Assembly: GCA_034408935.1 (NCBI GenBank)
Contig: DAOUMV010000013.1
Coordinates: 186,001 to 250,000 of the forward strand
Direction: 5' to 3'
DNA length: 64,000 nucleotides
Source of the DNA: DAOUMF01 sp034408935
GTDB lineage: Bacteria; Chloroflexota; Dehalococcoidia; SM23-28-2; RBG-16-64-32
The notes below the pieces were generated by a model. The model was not told the origin of the DNA, did not search any database, and saw nothing but the letters and a program-made list of their open reading frames with translations. Below are positions 50,870 through 59,982 of this stretch, piece after piece. Each line of letters opens with the position of its first letter. Within the stretch, counting starts at the first letter, position 1. Both the position numbers and the translations under genes were made by a program.

Positions 50870-51973
50870 ATGGCAAAGGACAAGCCCAGCACTGACAGTT
50901 CGCCTTCGGAGGAACAGGTGCTGGCGGCCCTGAGGCAGGTGATGGACCCCGATCTGCACCGCGACATCGTCAGCCTGGGCATGATCCGGGATGTGCGCAT
51001 CAAGAACGGTCACGTCGCGTTCAAGTTCGTCCTGACCACGCCGGCCTGCCCGGTGCGGGGAGAGCTCCAGAGGCGGGCGGAGGAGGCCGTGACAGGAGTG
51101 CCGGGCGTCAAAGGTGTCACCGTGGACATGAGCGCCGAGGTGCAGGCGACCCGCGCCGCCGGGCCCAAGCCGGTGGCGGGCGTGAAGAACATCATCGCCG
51201 TCGCCTCCAACAAGGGAGGCGTCGGCAAGTCCACCGTGGCCGTGAACTTGGCAGTGGCGCTGTCCAAACACGGTGCTCGAGTCGGGCTCCTGGATGCCGA
51301 TATCACGGGCCCCAACCTCCCCACCATGATGGGGCTCCAAGAGGGATTCCAGGCGGAGATAGGGCTGTCTATCGTGGAGCGCCACGGCGTGAAGGTTGCC
51401 TCCATCGGTTTCATGCTCACGAAGGGGTTACCGATCATCTGGCGGGGGCCCATGCTCGGCAAGGCCATCACTCAGCTCCTGCACGACCTCCCCTGGGGCG
51501 AGGACGGAGAGCTCGACTACCTGATAGTCGACCTGCCCCCCGGCACCAGCGACGCGCCCATCAGCATGGCCCAGGAAGCACCCATCGCTGGCACGGTCAT
51601 CGTCACCACACCCCAGGGCGTCTCCCTCGAGGACGCCACGAAGGCCGTCGCCATGTTCGAGAAGCTGCAGGTGCCGGTCTTCGGCGTCGTCGAGAACATG
51701 AGCTACTTCCTCTGCCCCCACTGCGGCGAGCGGACGGACGTGTTCGGGCACGGCGGCGCTCAGAGGGCGGCTGGGGAGCTGGGGCTGGACTTCCTGGGGG
51801 AGATCCCCCTGAACACGCACCTGCGAGAGAGCGCCGACAGCGGGGTGCCGATAGTGAGCAGCGACCCCGACTCGCCGGAGGGCCAGGCGTTCATGGAGAT
51901 AGCCAAGCGGGTGGCGGCGAAGGCCAGCGTGCAGCGCTTCGCCGTCGAGCCAGCGACGCCAGCGTCCGGCTAG
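50870..51973 (+). CDS. mrp: Mrp/ApbC-type Fe-S cluster carrier ATPase
   Basis: 367 residues from ATG 50870, with a TTGGAGGAG site; the longer frame to 50414 is not coding. An N-terminal MIP18-like domain (15-95, VLAALRQVMDPDLHRDIVSLG) precedes the ParA-type ATPase: deviant Walker A SNKGGVGKSTV, GLLDADITGPN, VDLPPGTSDAP, and the Fe-S binding CPHC (SYFLCPHCGERTDVFG). It carries [4Fe-4S] clusters to target proteins. Single gene, fits a cell with many radical SAM enzymes. Confidence 0.93.
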   Translation: MAKDKPSTDSSPSEEQVLAALRQVMDPDLHRDIVSLGMIRDVRIKNGHVAFKFVLTTPACPVRGELQRRAEEAVTGVPGVKGVTVDMSAEVQATRAAGPKPVAGVKNIIAVASNKGGVGKSTVAVNLAVALSKHGARVGLLDADITGPNLPTMMGLQEGFQAEIGLSIVERHGVKVASIGFMLTKGLPIIWRGPMLGKAITQLLHDLPWGEDGELDYLIVDLPPGTSDAPISMAQEAPIAGTVIVTTPQGVSLEDATKAVAMFEKLQVPVFGVVENMSYFLCPHCGERTDVFGHGGAQRAAGELGLDFLGEIPLNTHLRESADSGVPIVSSDPDSPEGQAFMEIAKRVAAKASVQRFAVEPATPASG

Positions 51974-52312
51974 CCGCTCTGCGCCCTCGCTACAGCACCT
52001 GCCAGAGGGGGCTCCCTCGGCGGACGGCCAGCACGGGCACGATACCGGGGTGATAGGTGGTAGACCCGATACAGCATTCGGGGCAGCGGCCTGAACCGTC
52101 ACCCCGAATGTTCTGTGAGGCCACAAGGGGCCATGCGCCCGGCTTGTCCAGCACCCCGACCTAGGGGTCGAGGCTCACTTGAGAGCGACCTCCGTCTCGC
52201 TTTGGAGCCGTGGCCTCAGTCGTATTCACGTTCCTTCGGCAGCCACAGGGCGCCGTAGCCGCCGTCACACCTATTAACCGCTCACGGCGAGGAACGTTAC
52301 AGCAGACGCCGC
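51974..52312. other. 339-bp gap between mrp and pyrK ends
   Basis: Separates convergent genes. It contains an inverted repeat ATTCGGGG (52076-52083) / CCCCGAAT (52102-52109) with an 18-nt loop, a possible terminator for mrp. No gene seen. Confidence 0.5.
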
Positions 52313-53089
52313 CTAGTAGGGGAATACTTCCCTGAGCTCGAAACGCGGGCCGTCCTTACAGACCAGCCTAACGCCCCGATGTGTGAACACCGCGCAGCCA
52401 TAGCAGATGCCCGTCCCGCAGCCCATGCGCTCCTCCAGGAGCGCCTGCACCGACTTGCGGGTGCGCACCTCCCCCAACACCTGCGACATGGCTCGAAACA
52501 TAGCGTTGGGCCCGCATGCGAACACCTCGTCGGCCCAGGGGAGATGATCCGCCAGCAGATCGGTGACGGGGCCCCGATGCCCGGCCGAGCCGTCATCCGT
52601 AGCCGAGAGCACCTCGACGTCCTTGGAGAGCAGCTCCGTCGGGTAGAGCTTGGACACCGTGCGTGCCCCCTGGAGCAGGGTCACCGCCTTCCCCCGACCC
52701 ACCGCCTCGTCGGCGAGGGCGACCACGGCCGCCACCCCCAGCCCTCCGGCGACCAGCAGAAGATGCTGGGCGCGCGGGCTGAGGTCGTAACCCCTTCCCA
52801 ACGGCCCGAACACGGTCAGCCGGTCGCCGACCTCCCGCTCGGACAGCAGGGCCGTCCCCCGCCCGCGCACATCGTAGAGGACGGCGAACTGACGCTCGCC
52901 GGCGCTGTCGCGGAAGCGGTGGAAGCTGATGGGCCGCGGCAGTAGCGGGTCGTACCCCTCGGCGCAGTGGATCATGAGAAAGCGGCCGGGCGAGGCGCCG
53001 CGGGCGACGGGCGGGCAGGAGAGCCACATGAGGAACGTTTCCTCGTACAGCTCCTCCTGGGAGATAACGCGGGCGGTCTCCAGGTTCAT
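52313..53089 (-). CDS. pyrK: Dihydroorotate dehydrogenase electron-transfer subunit
   Basis: 258 residues. FAD-binding barrel (RPISFHRF, about 50-57), NAD-binding domain (LLLVAGGLGVAAVVAL) and a C-terminal [2Fe-2S] site with four Cys (CGTGICYGC, then VCKDGP). It passes electrons from PyrD to NAD. ATGA overlap with the end of carB places it last in the pyr operon; its partner pyrD is 2.2 kb further on. Confidence 0.92.
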   Translation of the reverse strand: MNLETARVISQEELYEETFLMWLSCPPVARGASPGRFLMIHCAEGYDPLLPRPISFHRFRDSAGERQFAVLYDVRGRGTALLSEREVGDRLTVFGPLGRGYDLSPRAQHLLLVAGGLGVAAVVALADEAVGRGKAVTLLQGARTVSKLYPTELLSKDVEVLSATDDGSAGHRGPVTDLLADHLPWADEVFACGPNAMFRAMSQVLGEVRTRKSVQALLEERMGCGTGICYGCAVFTHRGVRLVCKDGPRFELREVFPY

Positions 53090-56000
53090 GGGGTGAGGTA
53101 GTCCCGCAGCGGCTGCACCGTGAAGTGGCGCTCACCCCCGGCGAGGGCGGACACGGCGGCGGAGGCACTGTCCATGGAGGTGAAGCACGGTATGCGACGT
53201 TCGGCGGCGGCGCGCCGGATCTGGAACCCGTCGCGCAGGGTCTCCGCCTGGGCCCCCTCCGGCGTATTGATCACCACATCCACAAGCCCCTCGCGGATGA
53301 CGTCCACCACGTTGGGGTGGCCCTCTTCCAGGCGCTTGGGCACCTGTTCGACGGCCAAGCCGATGGCGGTAAGCATGGCTGCCGTGCCCTCGGTGGCGTA
53401 CATCCGGTAGCCACAGCCCGCCAGGTTGCGAACCACTGGCAGCACCTCCGGCTTCGTGCGGTCAGCCAGGCTGAGGAGGATGGAGCCGCGGCTTGGGAGG
53501 GCGAGGTCGGAGGCGTGGAGGGCCTTGGCCAGGGCCGCCTCGAAGGTGTAGTCCACGCCCATCACCTCACCGGTGGACTTCATCTCCGGCCCCAGGTACG
53601 TATCGACGCCGATGAGCTTGGACATGGAGAACACGGGCGCCTTCACGGCCACCAGCTTCTGCTTGGGCCACAAGCCAGGCTGGTAGCCCAGGTCTCGCAG
53701 CGTCTTGCCCAGCATCACCTGGATCGCCAGCCGCACCATGGGGACGCCGGTCACCTTGGAGATGAAGGGGATCGTGCGGCTAGCCCGGGGGTTGACCTCC
53801 AGCACGTACACGGTCGAGCCCTTTCCCTCGCGCTCCGCCGGCTGGCCGGCCGTGGTCGCATTGTTGCGCATGATGACGTACTGGACGTTCATCAAGCCCT
53901 GCACGTTGAGGGCAGCACCGATCCGCTGAGTGTAGTCGACCATGGTGTCCACCTCGGCCGCGGTGAGGCCGAGGGCGGGGTAGACGGCCATGGAGTCTCC
54001 GGAGTGGACGCCGGCCCGCTCGACATGCTCCATGACGCCGGGGATTAGGCTCGACTCGCCGTCGCAGACGGCGTCCACCTCTGCCTCGATGCCCTCGAGG
54101 TACTTATCGATGAGGATGGGCTTGCCCTCGCCGATGGCGACGGCTTCCGTGACATAACGTATGAGATCGCTGGCGTTCTGCACGATCTCCATGGCCCGGC
54201 CACCGAGCACGTAGCTGGGGCGGACCAGCACCGGATAGCCGATGAGCTGGGCGGTGCTGAGGGCCTCGTCGATATTGGTGACGGCGGCGCCCGGCGGTTG
54301 GGGGATCCCCAAGCGCTCCATCAGGCCCTCGAAGCGGGCTCGGTCCTCGGCGATGTCGATCGCCTCGGCGCTGGAGCCGAGGATGGGCTGGTTGGCGCGG
54401 TGCAGGGGAGTAGCCAGGTTGACGGCCGTCTGGCCGCCGAACTGCACTATGGAGGGCGGCCCGCGACCGTTAAGCCCCTCGTTCTCAAGGAGGTCGCGCA
54501 CGGCCTCTTCGTCCAGGGGCTCGAAGTAGAGGCGGTCGCTGGTGTCAAAGTCGGTGGACACCGTCTCAGGGTTGGAGTTGGCCATGATCGCCTTCTGCCC
54601 GGCCTCCTGGAGGGCCCAAGCGGCGTGCACCGAGCAGTAGTCGAACTCGATCCCCTGGCCGATACGGATGGGTCCGCTGCCGATGACCAGCGCCTTCTCG
54701 TCAGTGAGAGGCGGCGCCTCGTTCTCCTCGTCGTAGGTGCTGTAGAAGTAGGGGGTCTCCGCCTCGAACTCGGCGGCGCAGGTATCGACCATCTTGTAGA
54801 CGGGGCGGACGCCCCACTCCTGGCGCAGGTCGCGCACCTGCGCGGGAAGGCGGTCGGCCAGGGTACCGATGACGACATCGGAGAGTCCCTTGAGCTTCGC
54901 TTCCCGCAGGAGGAGGGGAGTGAGGGGCTCGGCAAGCAGACGCTGCTCCATGCGCACCATGCTGTGGAGCTTATGGAGAAACCAGGGATCGACGCCGGAG
55001 GTCCTGGACAACTCCTCCGGCGTGTGGCCGCGGCGCAGGGCGGCGAGCAGCGCCCACAGCCGCTCGTCGGTGGGCTCAGCGACGCGGGAGGCGGGGTCGA
55101 CGTCGCGCCAGGCGGGATCCTGCCAGAGCAGGGAGCGGCCCCCGAACTCCAGGGAGCGAAGCGCCTTGCCCATGGCGGCCTCGAAGCTGCGGTCGATGGC
55201 CATCACCTCGCCGGTGGCCTTCATCTGGGTGCCCAGGGTGCGGTCGCCCAGGGGGAACTTGTCGAAGGGCCAGCGGGGGATCTTGACCACGCAGTAGTCG
55301 AGGGCGGGCTCGAAGGCGGCCGTGGTTTGGCCGGTGACCCGGTTGGCGATCTCGTCCAGGCGCCTGCCAGCGGCGATCTTGGCGGCGACGCGGGCGATGG
55401 GATAGCCGGTGGCCTTAGAGGCCAGGGCCGAGCTGCGAGACACGCGCGGGTTGACCTCGATGACGTAGTAGGGCGGCCGCCCGTCCGGCCTCAGCGCCCA
55501 GTCGGCGATCTCCCGCCGCGGCGCCAGGGCGAACTGGATGTTGCAGCCACCCTCGATGCCCAGGGCGCGGATGATCTTCAGCGACGCCGAGCGCAGCATC
55601 TGGTACTCCCTGTCGCTGAGCGTCTGGCTGGGCGCCACCACGATGCTGTCGCCGGTGTGCACGCCCATGGGATCCAGGTTCTCCATGTTGCACACGGTGA
55701 TGCAGTTGTCGGCGGCGTCCCGCATCACCTCATACTCGATCTCCTTCCAGCCGAGGAGGCAGCGCTCCAGCAGCACCTGGCTGATGGGCGAGGCGGCGAG
55801 GCCGGCGCGGACGATGCGCTCCAGTCCCAGCGTCCTGTGGGCGATGCCGCCGCCGGTGCCGCCCAGGGTATAGGCGGGCCGCACGACCAGGGGCAGCCCC
55901 AGCTCCTTCGCCCTCTCCCGCGCCTCATCGATGGTGGTGACGGTGGCGCTCTCGGGGAGCGGCTCGCCGATGTCCTGGAGGAGACGGCGGAACAGCTCGC

Positions 56001-56379
56001 GGTCCTCGGCGCGGCGGATCGTCTCGATGGGGGTGCCCAGAACGCGCACGTTGTACTGATCCAAGACGCCGGCATCGGCCAGGCCCACGGCCAGGTTGAG
56101 GCCGGTCTGCCCGCCCAGCGTGGGCAGGAGCCCGTCCGGCCGCTCGCGCTCGATGATGCGGGCAATGACGGGCACAGTGAGGGGCTCGATGTAGACGGTG
56201 TCGGCGATGCCCTCGTCGGTCATGATGGTGGCGGGGTTGGAGTTGACGAGGACGGTGTGGACGCCCTCCTCACGGAGGGCGCGGCAGGCCTGCGAGCCGG
56301 AGTAGTCGAACTCGGCGGCCTGGCCGATAACGATCGGCCCGGAGCCGATGATGAGGACCTTGGAGGGGGGGTTAGTCAT
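53086..56379 (-). CDS. carB: Carbamoyl phosphate synthase large subunit
   Basis: 1097 residues, full length. Two ATP-grasp halves (residues 1-400 and about 555-940): IIGSGPIVIGQAAEFDYSG and the second copy VIGSGPIRIGQGIEFDY. The C-terminal MGS-like regulatory domain (about 950-1085) has NLAGCGYRMYATEGTAAML. Makes carbamoyl phosphate from bicarbonate, ATP and ammonia supplied by CarA. Separated from carA by four genes. No ribosome site just before the ATG. Confidence 0.96.
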   Translation of the reverse strand: MTNPPSKVLIIGSGPIVIGQAAEFDYSGSQACRALREEGVHTVLVNSNPATIMTDEGIADTVYIEPLTVPVIARIIERERPDGLLPTLGGQTGLNLAVGLADAGVLDQYNVRVLGTPIETIRRAEDRELFRRLLQDIGEPLPESATVTTIDEARERAKELGLPLVVRPAYTLGGTGGGIAHRTLGLERIVRAGLAASPISQVLLERCLLGWKEIEYEVMRDAADNCITVCNMENLDPMGVHTGDSIVVAPSQTLSDREYQMLRSASLKIIRALGIEGGCNIQFALAPRREIADWALRPDGRPPYYVIEVNPRVSRSSALASKATGYPIARVAAKIAAGRRLDEIANRVTGQTTAAFEPALDYCVVKIPRWPFDKFPLGDRTLGTQMKATGEVMAIDRSFEAAMGKALRSLEFGGRSLLWQDPAWRDVDPASRVAEPTDERLWALLAALRRGHTPEELSRTSGVDPWFLHKLHSMVRMEQRLLAEPLTPLLLREAKLKGLSDVVIGTLADRLPAQVRDLRQEWGVRPVYKMVDTCAAEFEAETPYFYSTYDEENEAPPLTDEKALVIGSGPIRIGQGIEFDYCSVHAAWALQEAGQKAIMANSNPETVSTDFDTSDRLYFEPLDEEAVRDLLENEGLNGRGPPSIVQFGGQTAVNLATPLHRANQPILGSSAEAIDIAEDRARFEGLMERLGIPQPPGAAVTNIDEALSTAQLIGYPVLVRPSYVLGGRAMEIVQNASDLIRYVTEAVAIGEGKPILIDKYLEGIEAEVDAVCDGESSLIPGVMEHVERAGVHSGDSMAVYPALGLTAAEVDTMVDYTQRIGAALNVQGLMNVQYVIMRNNATTAGQPAEREGKGSTVYVLEVNPRASRTIPFISKVTGVPMVRLAIQVMLGKTLRDLGYQPGLWPKQKLVAVKAPVFSMSKLIGVDTYLGPEMKSTGEVMGVDYTFEAALAKALHASDLALPSRGSILLSLADRTKPEVLPVVRNLAGCGYRMYATEGTAAMLTAIGLAVEQVPKRLEEGHPNVVDVIREGLVDVVINTPEGAQAETLRDGFQIRRAAAERRIPCFTSMDSASAAVSALAGGERHFTVQPLRDYLTP

Positions 56380-56397
56380 GGGGCATAAACCAATGCA

Positions 56398-56946
56398 TCA
56401 ATACGCCTGCACCCAAACGAAAGCTATCATTGCGAGCCAACCTAATTGAACGAGGAGTGCAGTAAGAGCCAGGATCGAGTGTCCCCGTATTGGGAGAAGC
56501 CTTTTGTATTGGCAAAACAGCCTCTCCCGCTCCTCCCTGGTGAGAATCGCCCACTCGCACGAATCACATGCTTTGCGTGTCGATCTGGCAAGCAGGAAAA
56601 GGAATAGATTCCGTCGCATCCCCCGACTGCGTTCAATCTCTCGCATGCGTCGCCAGACGTTGTCGATGGCAACTTTGTGCCTGCACCAGTTGTATTGCCA
56701 CAGACAGATAATCAGAAATGCTCCTACTGCAAGTGTTGATACCGCTGCCGCTAGACGCTGCGGATGATTCCTTGATGCAATGTCCACATCCACCAGGAAG
56801 GCAAGAGCCGCAATTGATCCGCCGAGGATTATGGCGGCAGACTGCCAAACGCTCGTGCTGAGCATCGAAATGTGCTTCTCAGCAGCCTGGTATTCGGCTC
56901 TCAAATCCTGGGGCTCAGGCACGCTGTGCCGCCGTGTCAGTGACAT
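56398..56946 (-). CDS. 182-aa membrane protein inserted before carB
   Basis: Three membrane helices: AAIILGGSIAALAFLVDV, LAVGAFLIICLWQYNWC and a C-terminal one (ALTALLVQLGWLAMIAFVWV), with a basic middle (RRMREIERSRGMRRNLF). GAGGAACAG precedes the ATG. Distinctly more AT-rich than its neighbours, so probably acquired recently. It ends 18 bp before carB. No family recognised. Confidence 0.7.
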   Translation of the reverse strand: MSLTRRHSVPEPQDLRAEYQAAEKHISMLSTSVWQSAAIILGGSIAALAFLVDVDIASRNHPQRLAAAVSTLAVGAFLIICLWQYNWCRHKVAIDNVWRRMREIERSRGMRRNLFLFLLARSTRKACDSCEWAILTREERERLFCQYKRLLPIRGHSILALTALLVQLGWLAMIAFVWVQAY

Positions 56947-56992
56947 TGCGCTGTTCCTCTCATACCGCTGCCTGGCATGGCATCGCCGTCCC

Positions 56993-57391
56993 TCACTCCC
57001 CCTCCCTCCCGCGGCGGATGTCCAGCCACAGGAACGCCAGGGCGCTGGCGCCGGCCACGATCAGGAGGATCGCGCCCTGGCCGCTCTCCCGCACGGTGGC
57101 GACGCCGGTCAGCAGGGCCACTCCTCCCACGAGGGCCAGCAGCCACCGCCGCACGGCCCTCCACCACGTACCGGTGGGGCGGGCCATGATCACGGCCAGG
57201 GTGCCCAGTGCGAACACGCCCAGCAGCGCCGGGAACCCGATGAGCGCCACCGCCAGCGCCACCTCGCCGCGGTCGCTGCCGCTGAGAGCGATCACGGTGA
57301 TGATGACGGCCCCCGCCACCAGCAGCGCCAGGGCCAGAAACGCCCACAGCCAGGCCCAGGTCAGCCGTAGAGAGCGTCCTTCTCCGCTCAC
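56993..57391 (-). CDS. 132-aa four-helix membrane protein
   Basis: Starts at GTG 57391 after a GGGAGG site; the frame upstream is open but non-coding. Four hydrophobic helices, beginning LTWAWLWAFLALALLVAGAV and ending SALAFLWLDIRRGREGE. Resembles the next upstream gene (57420-57797) in helix layout and in the closing WLDIRR/WWDLRR motif, so the pair is probably an old tandem duplication. Function unknown. Confidence 0.65.
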   Translation of the reverse strand: MSGEGRSLRLTWAWLWAFLALALLVAGAVIITVIALSGSDRGEVALAVALIGFPALLGVFALGTLAVIMARPTGTWWRAVRRWLLALVGGVALLTGVATVRESGQGAILLIVAGASALAFLWLDIRRGREGE

Positions 57392-57419
57392 GCCGACACC
57401 TCCCGCGTCGCGGCCGCCC

Positions 57420-57797
57420 TCACTCCCGGCGCAGGTCCCACCACAACATGGCGAGCGCGGCCGCGCCCGCGGCCAGCAACGCCAACAAGGTGACGATGGA
57501 GCCCACGAGTTGGGCAAACGCCAGGACGAGCATAAGTATGCCCACCAGGCCCAGCCCGATCCGGCGCGCTCGCACCCAAACGGGGCCCGAGGGGCTTGAC
57601 ACGATCAGCGCCATGGCACCGAAGCAGAGGGCGCCAGCGAGCCCCAGCCATCCGACCCCGATCCACGTCCAGGTCACCGTGTCCGACAGGTCGAGATCGC
57701 CCCAGTGAACCGCTGCCACCATGCCGCACAAGGAGAGAAAGGCGACCAGCCCCAGGAGGGCCAGCGGAGCGAACAGCCACGCCATAGTCGGTCGCAT
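57420..57797 (-). CDS. 125-aa four-helix membrane protein, paralogue of the next
   Basis: From the ATG at 57797, 6 nt after GGGAGG (a TTG at 57803 is closer to the site). Four membrane helices: MAWLFAPLALLGLVAFLSL, WIGVGWLGLAGALCFGAMAL, GLGLVGILMLVLAFAQLVG, and LLALLAAGAAALAMLWW with a WWDLRRE ending. Sits between GNAT and its paralogue in the pyr operon. No known function. Confidence 0.65.
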   Translation of the reverse strand: MRPTMAWLFAPLALLGLVAFLSLCGMVAAVHWGDLDLSDTVTWTWIGVGWLGLAGALCFGAMALIVSSPSGPVWVRARRIGLGLVGILMLVLAFAQLVGSIVTLLALLAAGAAALAMLWWDLRRE

Positions 57798-57812
57798 CGC
57801 CAACCTCCCTCG

Positions 57813-58268
57813 TCACAGCGGCAGCTCGTACTCCATGTCGGCGCCGACCACCTGGGCCAGCGCCCCGATCTCGCTGAAGAACGACAGCGCCGCCTCGTTG
57901 CCCGCCGGCACCGTCCCCCGCGCCTTGCGATAGCCGGCCGCACGGGCGAAATCGATCGCCATCAGGGCGAGCCAGCGGCCTATCCCCTGGCGGCGGGCCG
58001 ATGGCAGGAGCCACACACCCGCCACCGCGAAGTCTTCTTCGCGTGGATCCGGCTCCAGGGCCGCGAACCCGCGCAGGCCCTCGTCGCCCTCGCAGACGAA
58101 CATCGCCCCCTTGTCCTCGTAGCTGGCGAGGCGGTCCGCGACACCTTCGGGCGTCATGGTGCCGAAGAGGCCGCTGGCCTCGCCCAGCTCGTTCAGGACC
58201 GCCGCGGCCACGGCGGCGATGGCCTCGGCGTCGTCCCTCGTTGCTTGGCGGTATGTGGGCTCGGGCAT
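57813..58268 (-). CDS. GNAT-family acetyltransferase
   Basis: 151 residues. Acetyl-CoA loop LLPSARRQGIGRWLALMAI (motif A) and a final AALSFFSEIGAL typical of the fold. Starts at the carA stop (TGATG overlap), so it is translated from the pyr mRNA. Substrate unknown; no direct link with pyrimidine synthesis is known. Confidence 0.82.
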   Translation of the reverse strand: MPEPTYRQATRDDAEAIAAVAAAVLNELGEASGLFGTMTPEGVADRLASYEDKGAMFVCEGDEGLRGFAALEPDPREEDFAVAGVWLLPSARRQGIGRWLALMAIDFARAAGYRKARGTVPAGNEAALSFFSEIGALAQVVGADMEYELPL

Positions 58269-59374
58269 CAGGTGGCGCTCCCTCCTTTCGGCGGGCTAGT
58301 CTCGATCATCTGCAGGAAGCGGTCGAACACATATACGTTGTCCAGAGGCCCGGGGGAGGCCTCCGAGTGGTACTGGATGGAGAGCAGCGGCTCCGAGCGG
58401 TGGTGCAGCCCCTCCACAGTACCGTCGTTCAGGTGCACCTGCGAGACCTCGAGGCCCCCGCGCAGGCCGTCGGGCTCCAGGGCGTAGCCGTGATTCTGAG
58501 CGGTGATGTGCACGCGGCCAGTGAGCAGGTCCTTGACCGGGTGGTTGGCGCCGCGGTGGCCGAACTTCAGCTTGAACGTCTTGGCTCCGAAGGCACGGCC
58601 CAGGAGCTGGTGGCCCAGGCAGATGCCCAGCACCGGCTTCTTGCCGATCAGCGACTTGACCGTGGCGACGGCGTAGTCCAGCAAGGCGGGATCGCCCGGC
58701 CCCGGGGAGAAGAGGATGCCGTCCGGTGCCAGGGCCAGCAGGTCATCGGGCGAGATCGTGCAGGGCACGGCGGTGACGCGACAGCCCCGCCGGCGCAGCA
58801 GACGCAGGATGTTGTACTTCAGCCCGGTGTCCATCACGACGATATGTCGTTTAGGTTTGCCCTCCCCCGGCCAGTCGTAGGGCTCGTCGGCGGTGACCTG
58901 GCGCACGTAGTCCGTCTCGCCGTAGGGGGGTAGGGAACGCAGGCGGGCCAGCGCCTCCTCCGCCGTCTCATCGGCCGTGATGGTGCCCATCATCACCCCG
59001 GCGCGGCGCAGGCGGCGGGTGAGAGCGCGGGTGTCGACGCCGGAGATGCCCGCGATGTCCTGCGAGGCCAGGTACTCGTGCAGCGTCATCTCGGAGCGCC
59101 AGTGCGAGGGGAGGTCACACGCCTCGCGGACGACGAGGCCGCGCACCTGGATGCGCTTGGACTCCACCTCCTCGCCGTTGATGCCGTAGTTGCCGGCCAG
59201 GGGGTAGGTAAGCGTCAGGATCTGCCCCGCGTACGAGGGATCCGTTAGCATCTCCTGGTAGCCGGTCATGGCGGTGGAGAAGACGACCTCGCCGTGGGTG
59301 CGAGCGGTCGCCCCCAGCGGCCGCCCGGCGAAGGACGTGCCGTCTTCCAGGACGAGAAGGGCGTCTTTGGTCAC
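58268..59374 (-). CDS. carA: Carbamoyl phosphate synthase small subunit
   Basis: 368 residues from GTG 59374, with a GGGGGAGGCAAG site and a GTGA overlap with the preceding gene. N-terminal domain LVLEDGTSFAGRPLGA; the C-terminal class I glutamine amidotransferase has the nucleophile in GICLGHQLLG and the His/Glu pair in QYHSEASPGP. It hydrolyses glutamine and channels ammonia to CarB. Confidence 0.95.
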   Translation of the reverse strand: MTKDALLVLEDGTSFAGRPLGATARTHGEVVFSTAMTGYQEMLTDPSYAGQILTLTYPLAGNYGINGEEVESKRIQVRGLVVREACDLPSHWRSEMTLHEYLASQDIAGISGVDTRALTRRLRRAGVMMGTITADETAEEALARLRSLPPYGETDYVRQVTADEPYDWPGEGKPKRHIVVMDTGLKYNILRLLRRRGCRVTAVPCTISPDDLLALAPDGILFSPGPGDPALLDYAVATVKSLIGKKPVLGICLGHQLLGRAFGAKTFKLKFGHRGANHPVKDLLTGRVHITAQNHGYALEPDGLRGGLEVSQVHLNDGTVEGLHHRSEPLLSIQYHSEASPGPLDNVYVFDRFLQMIETSPPKGGSAT

Positions 59375-59982
59375 CTTGCCTCCCCCAACACCCAAAGCGC
59401 CCTATCGATTTGGCGGCAGGAAACCTCATTCTGAGCGGCAACCTCTCGGATTACGCATAGATACTGGTCGACTTCATAGAGACGAAACGGCCGACGGTTA
59501 CCTTCCTTTGACTGGAGCGGTTGAAAGTCATCTGGTGCTGCCTTGCGCAGTGCCTTCCAAACCCGAATGTCAAGGATTCCGAATCGTTGTGGTTCCAGCG
59601 CGGTCATGATTGCCGACGCGGTCGGAATGTCCACGCCGTCAAGCGTCGTTAGGATGCCGATGGCAAGTGCAGGCTCGTCGGGGATCTCGGAGTTGACTTG
59701 AACAGCGGCACGGGTGACGGCTTCCACAGCCTTGCCGGAGTTGGAAGCGATGTTGGCCTGCTGACGACCCCCTGCCTTCCACCGCGACAATCTCTTCAAT
59801 TCCGGAAGGGTCATGTAGCCCCGGCTGTGGAAGTTCGTCCACGTTCGCCAGTCCTCAGGCGAGGCTGCAAATTCGAAGTCATACTTGGCGTCTGCCGCTA
59901 GCAGACTCTTCTTTGGGTACCGGATTAGCACACGTCCGGCCACTTCGAGACAATTCCCAGCCCTCTTACGCTGAGCGCACAT
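59371..59982 (-). CDS. HhH-GPD-like protein inserted in the pyr operon
   Basis: 203 residues, no firm family. The segment AIGILTTLDGVDIPTASAIM followed by FGILDIRVWKAL resembles the helix-hairpin-helix and catalytic Asp region of HhH-GPD/OGG DNA glycosylases, with the hairpin Gly replaced (GVD). No Fe-S cysteines at the end. It overlaps pyrC by 17 bp and carA by 4 bp, so it is fully built into the operon, yet its base composition is more AT-rich than pyrC and carA. Possibly a DNA repair or defence enzyme acquired by transfer; inference only. Confidence 0.65.
   Translation of the reverse strand: MCAQRKRAGNCLEVAGRVLIRYPKKSLLAADAKYDFEFAASPEDWRTWTNFHSRGYMTLPELKRLSRWKAGGRQQANIASNSGKAVEAVTRAAVQVNSEIPDEPALAIGILTTLDGVDIPTASAIMTALEPQRFGILDIRVWKALRKAAPDDFQPLQSKEGNRRPFRLYEVDQYLCVIREVAAQNEVSCRQIDRALWVLGEAR

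Noticed and set aside
54298..56388. A 696-codon open frame antisense to carB
   Set aside because: It is a shadow of carB in GC-rich DNA, with no ribosome site and low-complexity Ala/Gly/Val sequence.
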